From Kocuria salsicia (GTDB lineage Bacteria > Actinomycetota > Actinomycetes > Actinomycetales > Micrococcaceae): DNA of 64,000 nucleotides. Below, piece after piece: positions 45,065 through 54,492 of the stretch. The first letter of the stretch is position 1. Every line of letters begins with the position of its first letter. Below the pieces are notes generated by a model that saw nothing but the letters and a program-made list of their open reading frames with translations, searched no databases and was not told where the DNA came from. Made by a program: the position numbers and the translations under genes. The stretch spans positions 51,488-115,487 of the forward strand of contig NZ_VELE01000010.1 in assembly GCF_007681555.1 (NCBI RefSeq), written 5' to 3'.

Positions 45065-45859
45065 ATGCAGTCCAAGAAGACCCTGACCCTGACCGCCGCG
45101 GCCGTGGCCGCCCCGCTGCTGGTGGGGTGCGCACAGAGCGCTCAGCCCTCCCAGACTGCCGAGGCCGGCGAGACGACGGCACAGACGCGGCAGACGGCGA
45201 GCACGGCCGCATCGGCCCAGAGCTCGCAGGCACCCGCGACAGGCTCGAGTGCGGTGAGCACCGCGGACCCGGCGGCCACGACCACCGGTGAGGCCAGCAC
45301 GCAGGCTGCCGCCGGCGAGGGCACCACGCTGCCGGAGGTGACGGACCCGCTGGCCGGCACGGAGGCCGAGACCTCGAGGATCCCGGTGGAGCACCCTAAG
45401 TACGGCGATCTCGAGATCGTCACGTACCTCCACGTCACCTCGGGCGGCGCGGCCCCGTCCGAGGGCGTCCCGAGCTACGCCGTGTACCAGAACGGCCACG
45501 CGGTGGGCTACGTCGCCTCCCCGGAGGGCACCAAGGCGGTCAACTTCTCCGACCGCAAGGCACTGGCCGGACAGACGTGGGAGGTCGGCAAGGAACACCC
45601 CGTGGACCGGTACGGCAACGTCTACATCTCCTACGACACCGGCGTGACCGTGCTGACGCCCACCGAGATGGGCTTCGACTCCCAGGGCACCATGCCTCCG
45701 GCCAAGGACGCGAAGTTCCCGTTCTCCCACGCGGGCCTGAAGCTCGACGCCGCAGGGTTGCCCACGGTGGTGCAGAAGGTCGTGGACAAGGACGGCACCG
45801 AGACCGGCAGGACCGTGAACTGGACGTGGGAGAACACCACGTTCGTCCAGGAGAAGTGA
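45065..45859 (+). CDS. Lipoprotein of unknown family, tandem paralogue 1
   Basis: A 264-residue exported lipoprotein. Signal peptide KKTLTLTAAAVAAPLLVGC with lipobox at Cys 19-20, then a Ser/Thr/Ala-rich linker of about 85 residues, then a C-terminal globular domain of about 150 residues. The last has HPKYGDLEIVTYLHVT, VPSYAVYQNGHAVGYV, HPVDRYGNVYISYDTGVTVL and a final TVNWTWENTTFV. The domain is shared with the next two genes and I cannot assign it to a known family. The start context (GAGGTGATCGAG then ATG) is conserved in all three copies. Surface-exposed by inference. Confidence 0.8.
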   Translation: MQSKKTLTLTAAAVAAPLLVGCAQSAQPSQTAEAGETTAQTRQTASTAASAQSSQAPATGSSAVSTADPAATTTGEASTQAAAGEGTTLPEVTDPLAGTEAETSRIPVEHPKYGDLEIVTYLHVTSGGAAPSEGVPSYAVYQNGHAVGYVASPEGTKAVNFSDRKALAGQTWEVGKEHPVDRYGNVYISYDTGVTVLTPTEMGFDSQGTMPPAKDAKFPFSHAGLKLDAAGLPTVVQKVVDKDGTETGRTVNWTWENTTFVQEK

Positions 45860-45864
45860 ACGAC

Positions 45865-46419
45865 ATGCGTTCCACCCGAACGCCGCCCCTGACCACTGCC
45901 CTTGTGGCGCCCCCCTGCTCGCGGTCTGCGGGCAGGGCAGGCAGACCGCCGGAGTACGGGCCCATGGAGGTGGTGACCTGCACGCTGACCACCACCCCGG
46001 ACACCGCACCGCAGGGCAAGCGGGCCAGCTATGCCGTCCACCAGAACGGCAACCCGGTGGGCTCCGTGTCCTTCCCCGAGAGCTCCTCGGTGATCACCTT
46101 CGGCAACGGCCCGGCCATCGGGGACCAGCTCTGGGAGGTGGACCAGAAGAACCCCGTGGACAGGTACGGCAACGTGCACTTCCCCTCCAACTCGGGCGTC
46201 ACGGTCATCAGCCCCTCAGGCGGGGGCTTCGACTCCCACGGCACCTTGCCGGGAGCCGAGGACCCGCAGCACCCCTTCCAGAACGCGGACGTGAGGATCG
46301 CCTCCTCCGGTGAGCCGACGGTCGTCCAGCACGTCAGGGACAAGAACGACAGCAATGCGGACACCGGAGAGACCGTGGACTGGACCTGGGATAGCTCGAA
46401 GTTCGCGGCCCGCAAGTAG
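45865..46419 (+). CDS. Tandem paralogue 2, signal peptide apparently lost
   Basis: A 184-residue copy of the same globular domain (EYGPMEVVTCTLTTTP, ASYAVHQNGNPVGSV, NPVDRYGNVHFPSNSGVTV, TVDWTWDSSKFA). The Ser/Thr linker is missing, and the N-terminus (MRSTRTPPLTTALVAPPCSR...) is not a usable signal peptide. Shifting frame at a run of six C (45910-45915) would read APLLAVCGQGRQ, a lipobox like its neighbours', but would then lose the domain frame. The copy therefore looks damaged by a linker deletion and a frame change, and may be a pseudogene or encode a cytoplasmic remnant. It starts five bases after copy 1. Confidence 0.6.
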   Translation: MRSTRTPPLTTALVAPPCSRSAGRAGRPPEYGPMEVVTCTLTTTPDTAPQGKRASYAVHQNGNPVGSVSFPESSSVITFGNGPAIGDQLWEVDQKNPVDRYGNVHFPSNSGVTVISPSGGGFDSHGTLPGAEDPQHPFQNADVRIASSGEPTVVQHVRDKNDSNADTGETVDWTWDSSKFAARK

Positions 46420-46442
46420 GTCACGGTCCCACCGCACGGTCC

Positions 46443-46480
46443 CACGAGGGCGGCCCCGCTGCGGCGGAGCCGCCCTCGTG
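46443..46480 (+). terminator. Terminator after paralogue 2
   Basis: CACGAGGGCGGC (46443-46454) pairs with GCCGCCCTCGTG (46469-46480). Confidence 0.8.
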
Positions 46481-46551
46481 CGTGCCTGGCCATCCTGGTG
46501 CGGGCCTGACCGCCCGGCAGAAGACTGGGGTCGCGGTTCGATCACACCTGG

Positions 46552-46563
46552 TTGCAATCGCAA
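46552..46563. promoter_or_regulatory. TTGC-N4-GCAA element upstream of lipoprotein 3
   Basis: TTGC-AATC-GCAA, preceded by TTCGATCACA at 46537-46546, repeating the layout before lipoprotein 1. It is followed by an unusual run of nine G around 46572-46580. Confidence 0.55.
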
Positions 46564-46634
46564 ATGCGATGGGGGGGGGAGGGTGGATGCCTTGGTGATC
46601 TCAGAGATCTCCCCCAACCGACGAGGTGAACGAG

Positions 46635-47453
46635 ATGTGCTCCACGAAGACCAAGACCCTGACCGCCGCTGTTCTGGCTGTCCCGCTGCTCGTGGGTTGC
46701 GCGCAGAGCGCCGAGCCCTCGCAGGCCGCCGACGCCGCGTCGTCGCCCGCCGCGAGCACGGCCCCGGCGGCGAGCAGCACCCCGAGTACGGCGCCGAGCA
46801 CCCAGGCGGCGCCCCCCGACGAGAGCGCGGAGACCCCGGCCACGGAGCCGACTGCGACTGCAGAGACCACCACGCCGCCACCGGAGCCTTCCAGTTCAGC
46901 ACCCGCCGTCCACTCCACGCTCCCCGCGGTGGAGGACCCCTGTGCGGGGGTCTGCACGGCCACGGGACGGTTCCAGATGAATCACCCCGCCTACGGCCCC
47001 ATGGAGATCGTGTCCCACGAACGGATCGTGCACCCGGAGACCGCTCCCCAGGGCAAGCAGCCCAGCTTCGCCGTCTATCAGGGGAACGAGCCCGTGCGCT
47101 ACGAGGTGAACGTGGACGCCGGGGACCTGGTCTCGTTCGGACCGGCCCCCGTGATCGGGGACCAGGTGTGGGACGTGGCCGGGAGCAGCCCCGTGGACAG
47201 GTACGGGAACCTCTACCTGAGCAGCAGCCGCGGCGTCACCGTCATTTCCCCCGCCGACGAGGGCTACTCGTCCAACGGAACCATTCCCGAGGCCAACCTG
47301 ATCCCGCCGTACCCGTCCGATCCGGCCGGGCTGCGGATCGAAGCCTCCGGCGAACCGACCATCCTGGTCAAGGAGGTCGCCCCGGGCGGCGCCCCAACGG
47401 GCAAGACCCTGGAGTACACCTGGGACGGTTCCACCTTCGTGCCGAGCACGTAG
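46635..47453 (+). CDS. Lipoprotein of unknown family, tandem paralogue 3
   Basis: A 272-residue exported lipoprotein: signal TKTKTLTAAVLAVPLLVGC, a long Ala/Ser/Thr/Pro/Glu linker (about residues 25-95), then the shared domain. The domain reads HPAYGPMEIVSHERIVHPETA, PSFAVYQGNEPVRYEV, SPVDRYGNLYLSSSRGVTVIS and LEYTWDGSTFVPST. A short C-x-x-x-C (CAGVC) sits just before the domain, absent from copy 1. The start at ATG 46635 is preceded by GAGGTGAACGAG, the same context as copy 1; a GTG nine bases earlier is less likely. Function unknown. Confidence 0.8.
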   Translation: MCSTKTKTLTAAVLAVPLLVGCAQSAEPSQAADAASSPAASTAPAASSTPSTAPSTQAAPPDESAETPATEPTATAETTTPPPEPSSSAPAVHSTLPAVEDPCAGVCTATGRFQMNHPAYGPMEIVSHERIVHPETAPQGKQPSFAVYQGNEPVRYEVNVDAGDLVSFGPAPVIGDQVWDVAGSSPVDRYGNLYLSSSRGVTVISPADEGYSSNGTIPEANLIPPYPSDPAGLRIEASGEPTILVKEVAPGGAPTGKTLEYTWDGSTFVPST

Positions 47454-47494
47454 GCACGCAGGAAAGTAGCTGACACGACGCCGTGCGGGCAACG

Positions 47495-47530
47495 GTGAAG
47501 GGCGCGACCCCGAGGGGTCGCGCCCTTCAC
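47495..47530. terminator. Terminator after paralogue 3
   Basis: GTGAAGGGCGCGACCCC pairs perfectly with GGGGTCGCGCCCTTCAC across GAG; it serves the convergent lipoprotein and RraA-like genes. Confidence 0.88.
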
Positions 47531-47653
47531 GTCCGATACCTGTGTGTTCTGGTGCTCGTGCGCTCGACCGGCCGTGAACCGGACCTCCAGCGGTTCGGCC
47601 ACCCGGCGTCAGCCGTGCGGCCACGGAGCTGTCCTCATGGGGCCGTGCCGGAC

Positions 47654-48121
47654 TCAGCGCTCCACGAGGATCCCGTCCTCGTCCGCCCACAGGGTCTTGC
47701 CCGGACGGAAGGTGACACCTCCGAAGTTGAGGATCACGTCCGTCTCGCCGAAGTCGTTGGGCGAGGACTTGCGGGGGTTGGTGCCCAGGGCCTTCACGCC
47801 GATCTGCAGGGTTCCGAGCTCCACGCGATCGCGCACCGGGGCGTTGATGACGAGCCCCGCCCAGCCGTTCTCCATGGCGGTGCGGGCCACGTTGTCGCCG
47901 AGCAGCGCGCAGTTCATGGAGCCCTGCCCGTCCACCACCAGCACGGCACCGTCACCGGGGGTGGCCACGAGCTTCTTGACGTCCACGTTGGACTCGAAGC
48001 AGCGCACGGTGCGGATGGGGCCGGCGAACTGGTGGGCGCCTCCCACCGAGATGAACTGGGTGGTCACGGACTGCAGCTCGTCGCCGCGCTCGTCGTAGAG
48101 GTCGCACGTGGAGATGGACAT
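47654..48121 (-). CDS. RraA-like protein
   Basis: A 155-residue RraA-fold protein. Members act as regulators of RNase E or as 4-hydroxy-4-methyl-2-oxoglutarate/oxaloacetate aldolases. Typical segments are STCDLYDERGDELQSV, GPIRTVRCFESNVDVKKL, GDGAVLVVDGQGSMNCALLGDNVA, GWAGLVINAPVRDRVEL, and LGTNPRKSSPNDFGETDV. The length and GLVINAPVRD segment fit the RraA group; the metal-binding Arg/Asp of aldolases seem present too, so both roles remain open. ATG 48121 with GAAAGG upstream. Confidence 0.85.
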   Translation of the reverse strand: MSISTCDLYDERGDELQSVTTQFISVGGAHQFAGPIRTVRCFESNVDVKKLVATPGDGAVLVVDGQGSMNCALLGDNVARTAMENGWAGLVINAPVRDRVELGTLQIGVKALGTNPRKSSPNDFGETDVILNFGGVTFRPGKTLWADEDGILVER

Positions 48122-48247
48122 GGCACTGGCCTTTCGTCGCGGACAAGGGGGCCGCGCGGCGTCGTCGTCGGGTGGGCGGCGCACTGCGGAAGCTCGCCCC
48201 GCGCCGCGAGAACGACAACCTACGCAGCAGTAGGAACGTGACGGACG

Positions 48248-49861
48248 TTACGCGAGGTCCGCATCGAGTTCAACGGCCGGCGCGTGGCGCTGCAGGAAGC
48301 GGTACACCTCGGTCTCGTCCACCCCGGGGAACGCGCCGGCGGGCATTGCGGCGAGCATGTGGGTGGCCGGGCGCGCGGAGGGCCACGCCTGTCCGTCCCA
48401 CAGCTCCGAGAGCGCGGGCGAGGGCTGCTGGCAGCACGCCGGGTCCGGGCAGGTGGAGGTGCGCCGGTAGTTCGTGGCCCGGCCCCGGAACCACTTGACG
48501 TGCTCGTAGGGAACCCCGAAGGAGATTGAGAACTCGCCGTGCTCGGAGCCCTCCACGCGGGCGGAGCACCAGAACGTGCCGTGCGGGGTGTCCGTGTACT
48601 GGAAGTGCGAGAGCAGCCGGTTGGTCCCGGAGAAGGCCTGGCGCGCGGAGAAAAAACGGCACGCCCGCTGACCCTCCACCGCCCCGCTGTGGTCGGTGGG
48701 GAACTGGAGGCCGTCGTTCTGCCAGGCCTTGTGGATGATCCCGGAGGAGTGCACCTTCTCGAAGTGCGTGGGGATCTCGAAATGGTGGGTCATCAGGTTG
48801 GTCATGCGGTGCGCGGCCGTCTCGTGGGAGACCGCGAACGCGTCCCGGAGGTCGTCCACGGACAGCTCCCGTTGGGACTTGGCCCGGGCCAGGAGGTCCA
48901 CCGCCGAGGCCTCGGGAACCATCAGCGCGGCGGCGAAGTAGTTGGTCTCCACCCGCTGCTCCAGGAACTCGCCGTAGCTTGCGGGCCGTCCGTGCCCCAG
49001 CAGGTGGTGGCCCACCGCCTGCAGCAGCACGGACCACGGGGATCCGCCGGCCGTGCTGGCGGGCAGGTAGAAGCGCCGGTTGCGCAGGTCCGTGACGGAG
49101 CGCGTGGAGTGCGGCAGGTCCGGGACCTGGTGGATCTCGAAGCCCACGTGCTCCACCAGCCGGGAGATGTGGTGCTCGGACAGCGGCCCGCCGGTGTGCC
49201 GGATGGCGGCGAGCAGCTCCGCGGCCATGGTCTCGATCCGCTCGAAGTAGTTGTTCACGCTCTGCATCCGCGCCCGCAGCTGGGTGTTGGCGCGCCGGGC
49301 CTCCTCCGGGGTGGCGGCCTGCTCCTCGAGCCGCTGACCGAGCTGCTGCTGCAGTGCGGCGAGCGCCTCGAGGGTCTCGGTGCTCGTCCCCGGCCCCACC
49401 CGCACCGTGGGCAGCCCGAGCGCGGAGTACATGGGCCCGCGCTGGACCCGCTCCACCTGGATCTCCAGTTCCATGCGCCGAGAGGGCGCCTTGGAGCCCA
49501 GCAGCTGCTCCACCCCCATGTCCAGGGCCGCAGCGATCGCGGACAGCGCGCTGAGCTTGGGCTCGCGCTTGCCGTTCTCGATCAGTGACAGCGCGGACGG
49601 CGCCATTCCCGCGGTGCGCGCCAATTCCTCCAGCGTGATTCGCAGGCGCTTGCGGCGGTAGCGGATGCGCCGGCCCAGCACGATCGGGTCCGCCGGGTCC
49701 CCCGACTCCTCGGGCGGCACCTCGGAGGACGACGACGCCGCGCGGCCACCTCGGGTGCCCGCCCTCCCGTGTCCCGCGGGAGCGGTGCGCTCGGTCGTGG
49801 AATGGGTGGGAGCGGCGTCGACGGTGCGACGGTGCCTGCGGGGTCCTGTGTCCAGGGTCAT
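48248..49861 (-). CDS. ramB: RamB-like XRE/ImmA-IrrE-type transcriptional regulator
   Basis: A 537-residue regulator. After a non-conserved N-terminal 60 residues (with the recurring word read as RAASSS) comes an XRE helix-turn-helix: LGRRIRYRRKRLRITLEELA, MAPSALSLIENGKREPKLSAL. The middle has an IrrE-like segment with VGHHLLGHGRP in place of HEXXH, so the catalytic Glu is replaced and proteolysis is doubtful. The C-terminal short-chain fatty acyl regulator domain ends with a cysteine-rich CPDPACCQQ. It is divergent from isocitrate lyase, as expected for RamB, which controls glyoxylate and acetate genes in actinobacteria. Confidence 0.85.
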   Translation of the reverse strand: MTLDTGPRRHRRTVDAAPTHSTTERTAPAGHGRAGTRGGRAASSSSEVPPEESGDPADPIVLGRRIRYRRKRLRITLEELARTAGMAPSALSLIENGKREPKLSALSAIAAALDMGVEQLLGSKAPSRRMELEIQVERVQRGPMYSALGLPTVRVGPGTSTETLEALAALQQQLGQRLEEQAATPEEARRANTQLRARMQSVNNYFERIETMAAELLAAIRHTGGPLSEHHISRLVEHVGFEIHQVPDLPHSTRSVTDLRNRRFYLPASTAGGSPWSVLLQAVGHHLLGHGRPASYGEFLEQRVETNYFAAALMVPEASAVDLLARAKSQRELSVDDLRDAFAVSHETAAHRMTNLMTHHFEIPTHFEKVHSSGIIHKAWQNDGLQFPTDHSGAVEGQRACRFFSARQAFSGTNRLLSHFQYTDTPHGTFWCSARVEGSEHGEFSISFGVPYEHVKWFRGRATNYRRTSTCPDPACCQQPSPALSELWDGQAWPSARPATHMLAAMPAGAFPGVDETEVYRFLQRHAPAVELDADLA

Positions 49862-49893
49862 AGTCCGAGTTTAGGCAGATTTTTCTCAAACGT

Positions 49894-49911
49894 GAAGAAA
49901 TTCAATTCTTC
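49894..49911. promoter_or_regulatory. Inverted repeat in the ramB-aceA divergent region
   Basis: GAAGAA-N6-TTCTTC with spacer ATTCAA, in an AT-rich patch (49880-49925) unlike the surroundings. It is 130 bases before aceA and just upstream of ramB, a candidate regulator binding site. Confidence 0.5.
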
Positions 49912-50024
49912 ATCCGAAAAACCTCTATGCGAGGGTGCAGATCGCGGCAAAAGTGGAACACATCAAGTTACCCGTGCGGAGCTTCCACCGAGGCCGCCGG
50001 CTCGAACGATCAAAGGAGACCGAG

Positions 50025-51311
<1,287 letters not shown>

Positions 51312-51342
51312 CCCGCCCCGCGCGGCAGCGCTGACACAGATT

Positions 51343-51400
51343 CGCGGAGGCCGGTGCACGGTCACCGAGGCCAAAGTACTCCGGGCACCCGGCCTCCGCG
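51343..51400 (+). terminator. Long-loop hairpin after aceA
   Basis: CGCGGAGGCCGG (51343-51354) pairs with CCGGCCTCCGCG (51389-51400), loop 34 nt. Confidence 0.5.
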
Positions 51401-51452
51401 TTCACCTCATCCGCGGGTGATGGAGGGGTCTGCTCAGACCTCTGGCGGACAC

Positions 51453-51499
51453 AGAACCGCCCCGGCACCGCACCATGACGCGGCCGCCGGGGCGGTTCT
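51453..51499. terminator. Terminator between aceA and paaI
   Basis: AGAACCGCCCCGGC pairs with GCCGGGGCGGTTCT, followed by TCCG; placed between the convergent aceA and paaI genes. Confidence 0.75.
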
Positions 51500-51526
51500 T
51501 CCGTGCGCGGGGCACGCCTGCCGCGG

Positions 51527-52012
51527 CTACTGCGAGGGGGCGTCCTTGAGGTAGTTGGTGATCCGCACCGTGCACAGCCGGCGGCCGGTGTCGATGTGGG
51601 TGATGACCACCTCGTGGCTCGTCATGGTGCGGCCCAGGCGGATGGCCGTGGCCACGCCGCGCACCCGGCCGCTCGTGGCGGAGGCATGGTGGGTGGCATT
51701 GATGTCCACGCCCACGGCCACCTTGCCCATCGTGGAGCCGTGGATCACGGCGGCCCACGATCCGAGCATCTCGCCCAGCGCCACGGAGGCGCCGCCGTGC
51801 AGCAGCCCGAGGGACTGCCGGTTGCCCTCCACGGGCATGGTGGCGACGAGGCGCTCGGCGGAACGCTCTTCCACCTCCACGCCCATCTTGCGGTCCAGCT
51901 CGCCCAGCTCGAGGTTCAGGGCGTCGAAGGGCTTGCCCTTCTGCTCGTCGGACGACGCCGCGCGCCGCCGGTTCTCCACGCGTGCGTCCGCGGGGGTCGG
52001 GTCCTCGTGCAT
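51527..52012 (-). CDS. Hotdog-fold thioesterase, PaaI family
   Basis: A 161-residue acyl-CoA thioesterase thought to rescue CoA from dead-end phenylacetate intermediates. The hotdog core shows QSLGLLHGGASVALGEMLGSWAA (H-G-G and acid in helix), VGVDINATHHASA and TSGRVRGVATAIRLGRTM. The first 40 residues are polar and non-conserved and contain one copy of the recurring word. Start at ATG 52012, with GAGGAG six bases upstream. Divergent from paaZ with a PaaR box between them. A second, more typical PaaI is at 57097. Confidence 0.82.
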   Translation of the reverse strand: MHEDPTPADARVENRRRAASSDEQKGKPFDALNLELGELDRKMGVEVEERSAERLVATMPVEGNRQSLGLLHGGASVALGEMLGSWAAVIHGSTMGKVAVGVDINATHHASATSGRVRGVATAIRLGRTMTSHEVVITHIDTGRRLCTVRITNYLKDAPSQ

Positions 52013-52147
52013 GTTCACTCCTCGTGGTGGTGGCACGACGCCGCCCGCGCGCCCGCGCGGGGAAGGTGCCGCAGCGCCGTCGGGCCCGGTGGAGCGGGAC
52101 GAACGGCCATGGTGACTCTGTGTGACCTAGGTTATCCTGGTCCAAAT

Positions 52148-52164
52148 ACTGACCGATCGTTCGG
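52148..52164. promoter_or_regulatory. PaaR operator between paaI and paaZ
   Basis: ACTGACCGATCGTTCGG, 30 bases before the paaZ start; its first 15 bases are the reverse complement of the boxes at 41869 and 57530. It fits the ACTNACCG-N2-CG-N2-CGG part of the corynebacterial PaaR motif as I recall it. Confidence 0.7.
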
Positions 52165-52193
52165 CTACCGCCTCGACACCCGGAGGACCCAGC

Positions 52194-54308
52194 GTGAGCA
52201 CCCAGACCCAGGCGCCCGAGACCAGCGCCCCGCAGATCCTGCCCAGCTTCGTGAGGGGCCAGTGGTGGCGCCCGGACGACCCGCAGAAGGTCACGGACGT
52301 GAAGGACGCCGCCACCGGCGAGCTGGTGGCCCGCGTGAGCACGGACGGCCTCGACACCGCCGGGGCCGTGGAGTACGCCCGCACCGTGGGCCAGGCCTCG
52401 CTGGGGCAGTTGCGCATCCACGACCGCGCGCTGATCCTCAAGCAGCTCGCGCAGCACCTCGGGGAGCACAAGGGGCAGCTGTACGAGCTCTCCTACGCGA
52501 CCGGCTCCACCGCGAAGGACCACCTGATCGACGTCGACGGCGGCATCGGCACCCTGTTCACGTTCTCGTCCAAGGGCCGCCGCGAGCTGCCCAATGCCAA
52601 CGTGATCGTGGACGGCGCCGTGGAGCAGCTCTCCCGGGACGGCTCGTTCCTGGGCGAGCACGTCTACACCCGCCTGCCTGGCGTGGCCGTGCAGATCAAC
52701 GCGTTCAACTTCCCCGTGTGGGGCATGCTCGAGAAGTTTGCGCCCGCGTTCATCGCCGGGGTACCCACCATCGTGAAGCCCGCAACCCCCACCGGCTACG
52801 TCACCGAGGCGTGCGTGCGGCTCATGCTGGACTCCGGGCTGCTGCCCGAGGGATCCCTGCAGCTGGTCTCCGGCTCCGCCGGGGACCTGCTCGACCACCT
52901 GGACGCCCGCGACCACGTGGCGTTCACGGGGTCGGCAGCCACGGCCCGCTCACTGCGCGGCCACACCAACGTGGCGGAGAACGGTGTGCGCTTCACCGCG
53001 GAGACCGACTCCCTGAACGCCGCGGTCATGGCCCCGGACGTCACCGAGGACTCCCCCGAGTTCGAGGCGTTCGTGAAGTCCGTGGTCCTGGAGATCACCG
53101 CCAAGGCCGGGCAGAAGTGCACCGCGATCCGCCGAGTGGTCGTGCCGGAGCAGGTCAAGGCCGCCGTGGTCACGGCGATCCGCAAGCGGGTGGCCCAGCG
53201 CGCCGTCGTCGGGGACCCGCGGGACGCCGCCACCACGGTGGGCCCGCTCGCGTCCGAGGACCAGTACCTCGAGGTGCTGCGCTCCGTGCGCACCCTGGTC
53301 GACGCCGGTGCCACCGTGGAGCTGGGCGGACCCGAGGAGCTCTCCTCCGTACCCCAGCACGGCGCGTTCTTCCCCGTCACCGTGCTCTCGTTCGACGACG
53401 CACGCACCCCCGTCGTGCACGAGGTCGAGGCGTTCGGCCCGGTCACCTCCGTGCTCGGTTACTCGGGGGACGTCGCGGACGCCGTGCAGATCGCTGCGAT
53501 GGGTGGCGGCTCCCTGGTGGCCACCGTGTGCACCCACTCCCCCGAGCTCGCGGCACAGTTCGCCTCCGGGATCGGCGCGTACCACGGGCGCGTGCTCTTC
53601 CTGGACCGCGACGACGCCAAGACCTCCACGGGCCACGGCTCGCCCGTGCCGCACCTGGTCCACGGCGGCCCCGGCCGCGCAGGCGGCGGCGAGGAGCTGG
53701 GCGGCGTGCGTGCGGTCAAGCACTACATGCAGCGCACCGCTGTGCAGGGCTCCCCGGACCTGCTGACCGGCATCACCGGCCAGTGGCACTGGGGCGCGAG
53801 CGCCAACACGGTGACCCGCGAGGACGTGGCGGACGGCACCGGCGAGCACCCGTTCCGCAAGTCGCTGGAGACGCTGCGGATCGGCGACCAGTTCGTCTCG
53901 GACCTGCGCACCGTGACGCTCGAGGACATCCTGGAGTTCGCGGAGAAGACCGGGGACACGTTCTACGCGCACACGGACGAGGAGGCCGCCACGGCCAACC
54001 CGTTCTTCCCGCGCCGCGTGGCCCACGGCTACCTGCTGGTCTCCTGGGCCGCAGGGCTGTTCGTGGAGCCCGCACCCGGGCCCGTTCTCGCCAACTACGG
54101 GCTGGAGAACCTGCGGTTCATCACCCCCGTGACGTATGATGACGCCATCCGGGTCACCCTGACTGCCAAGAAGATCACCCCGCGCGTGACGGACGAGTAC
54201 GGCGAGGTCGCGTGGGACGCCCGCCTGACCAACCAGAACGACGAGATCGTGGCCACCTACGACGTCCTGACGCTGGTGGCCAAGCGGTGGCCGGTGCCGG
54301 AGGCGTGA
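52194..54308 (+). CDS. paaZ: Bifunctional oxepin-CoA hydrolase / aldehyde dehydrogenase
   Basis: A 704-residue fusion enzyme that opens the oxepin-CoA ring (MaoC-like hydratase domain) and oxidises the aldehyde formed (ALDH domain). ALDH part, about 1-520: INAFNFPVWGMLEKFAPAFIAGVP, HVAFTGSAATARSL, FTAETDSLNAAV and the nucleophile in AKAGQKCTAIRRVVVP. Hydratase part, about 550-700: EFAEKTGDTFYAHTDEEAA, RRVAHGYLLVSWAAGLF, YGLENLRFITPVTYDD. Both active sites look complete. GTG 52194 follows CGGAGG. Controlled by the PaaR box just upstream. Confidence 0.93.
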   Translation: MSTQTQAPETSAPQILPSFVRGQWWRPDDPQKVTDVKDAATGELVARVSTDGLDTAGAVEYARTVGQASLGQLRIHDRALILKQLAQHLGEHKGQLYELSYATGSTAKDHLIDVDGGIGTLFTFSSKGRRELPNANVIVDGAVEQLSRDGSFLGEHVYTRLPGVAVQINAFNFPVWGMLEKFAPAFIAGVPTIVKPATPTGYVTEACVRLMLDSGLLPEGSLQLVSGSAGDLLDHLDARDHVAFTGSAATARSLRGHTNVAENGVRFTAETDSLNAAVMAPDVTEDSPEFEAFVKSVVLEITAKAGQKCTAIRRVVVPEQVKAAVVTAIRKRVAQRAVVGDPRDAATTVGPLASEDQYLEVLRSVRTLVDAGATVELGGPEELSSVPQHGAFFPVTVLSFDDARTPVVHEVEAFGPVTSVLGYSGDVADAVQIAAMGGGSLVATVCTHSPELAAQFASGIGAYHGRVLFLDRDDAKTSTGHGSPVPHLVHGGPGRAGGGEELGGVRAVKHYMQRTAVQGSPDLLTGITGQWHWGASANTVTREDVADGTGEHPFRKSLETLRIGDQFVSDLRTVTLEDILEFAEKTGDTFYAHTDEEAATANPFFPRRVAHGYLLVSWAAGLFVEPAPGPVLANYGLENLRFITPVTYDDAIRVTLTAKKITPRVTDEYGEVAWDARLTNQNDEIVATYDVLTLVAKRWPVPEA

Positions 54309-54377
54309 GTCCCCGCCCGTTCGGGGGTGCCGGCAGCACGGTCTGACGGCGGTGCTGTCTGACGGCGACCTGAACCT

Positions 54378-54412
54378 CCGGAGCCCCGTGGCACGACGTC
54401 GTGGGGCTCCGG
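54378..54412 (+). terminator. Terminator after paaZ
   Basis: CCGGAGCCCC (54378-54387) pairs with GGGGCTCCGG (54403-54412); the loop holds the palindrome CACGACGTCGTG. Confidence 0.7.
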
Positions 54413-54492
54413 TGCTCCCGGGACTGCGGCGGCCCCCGGCGCCTTCCGCCGCCGTCTGCAGGACTGGCGCCACACCCTTCAAGGAGCACACC

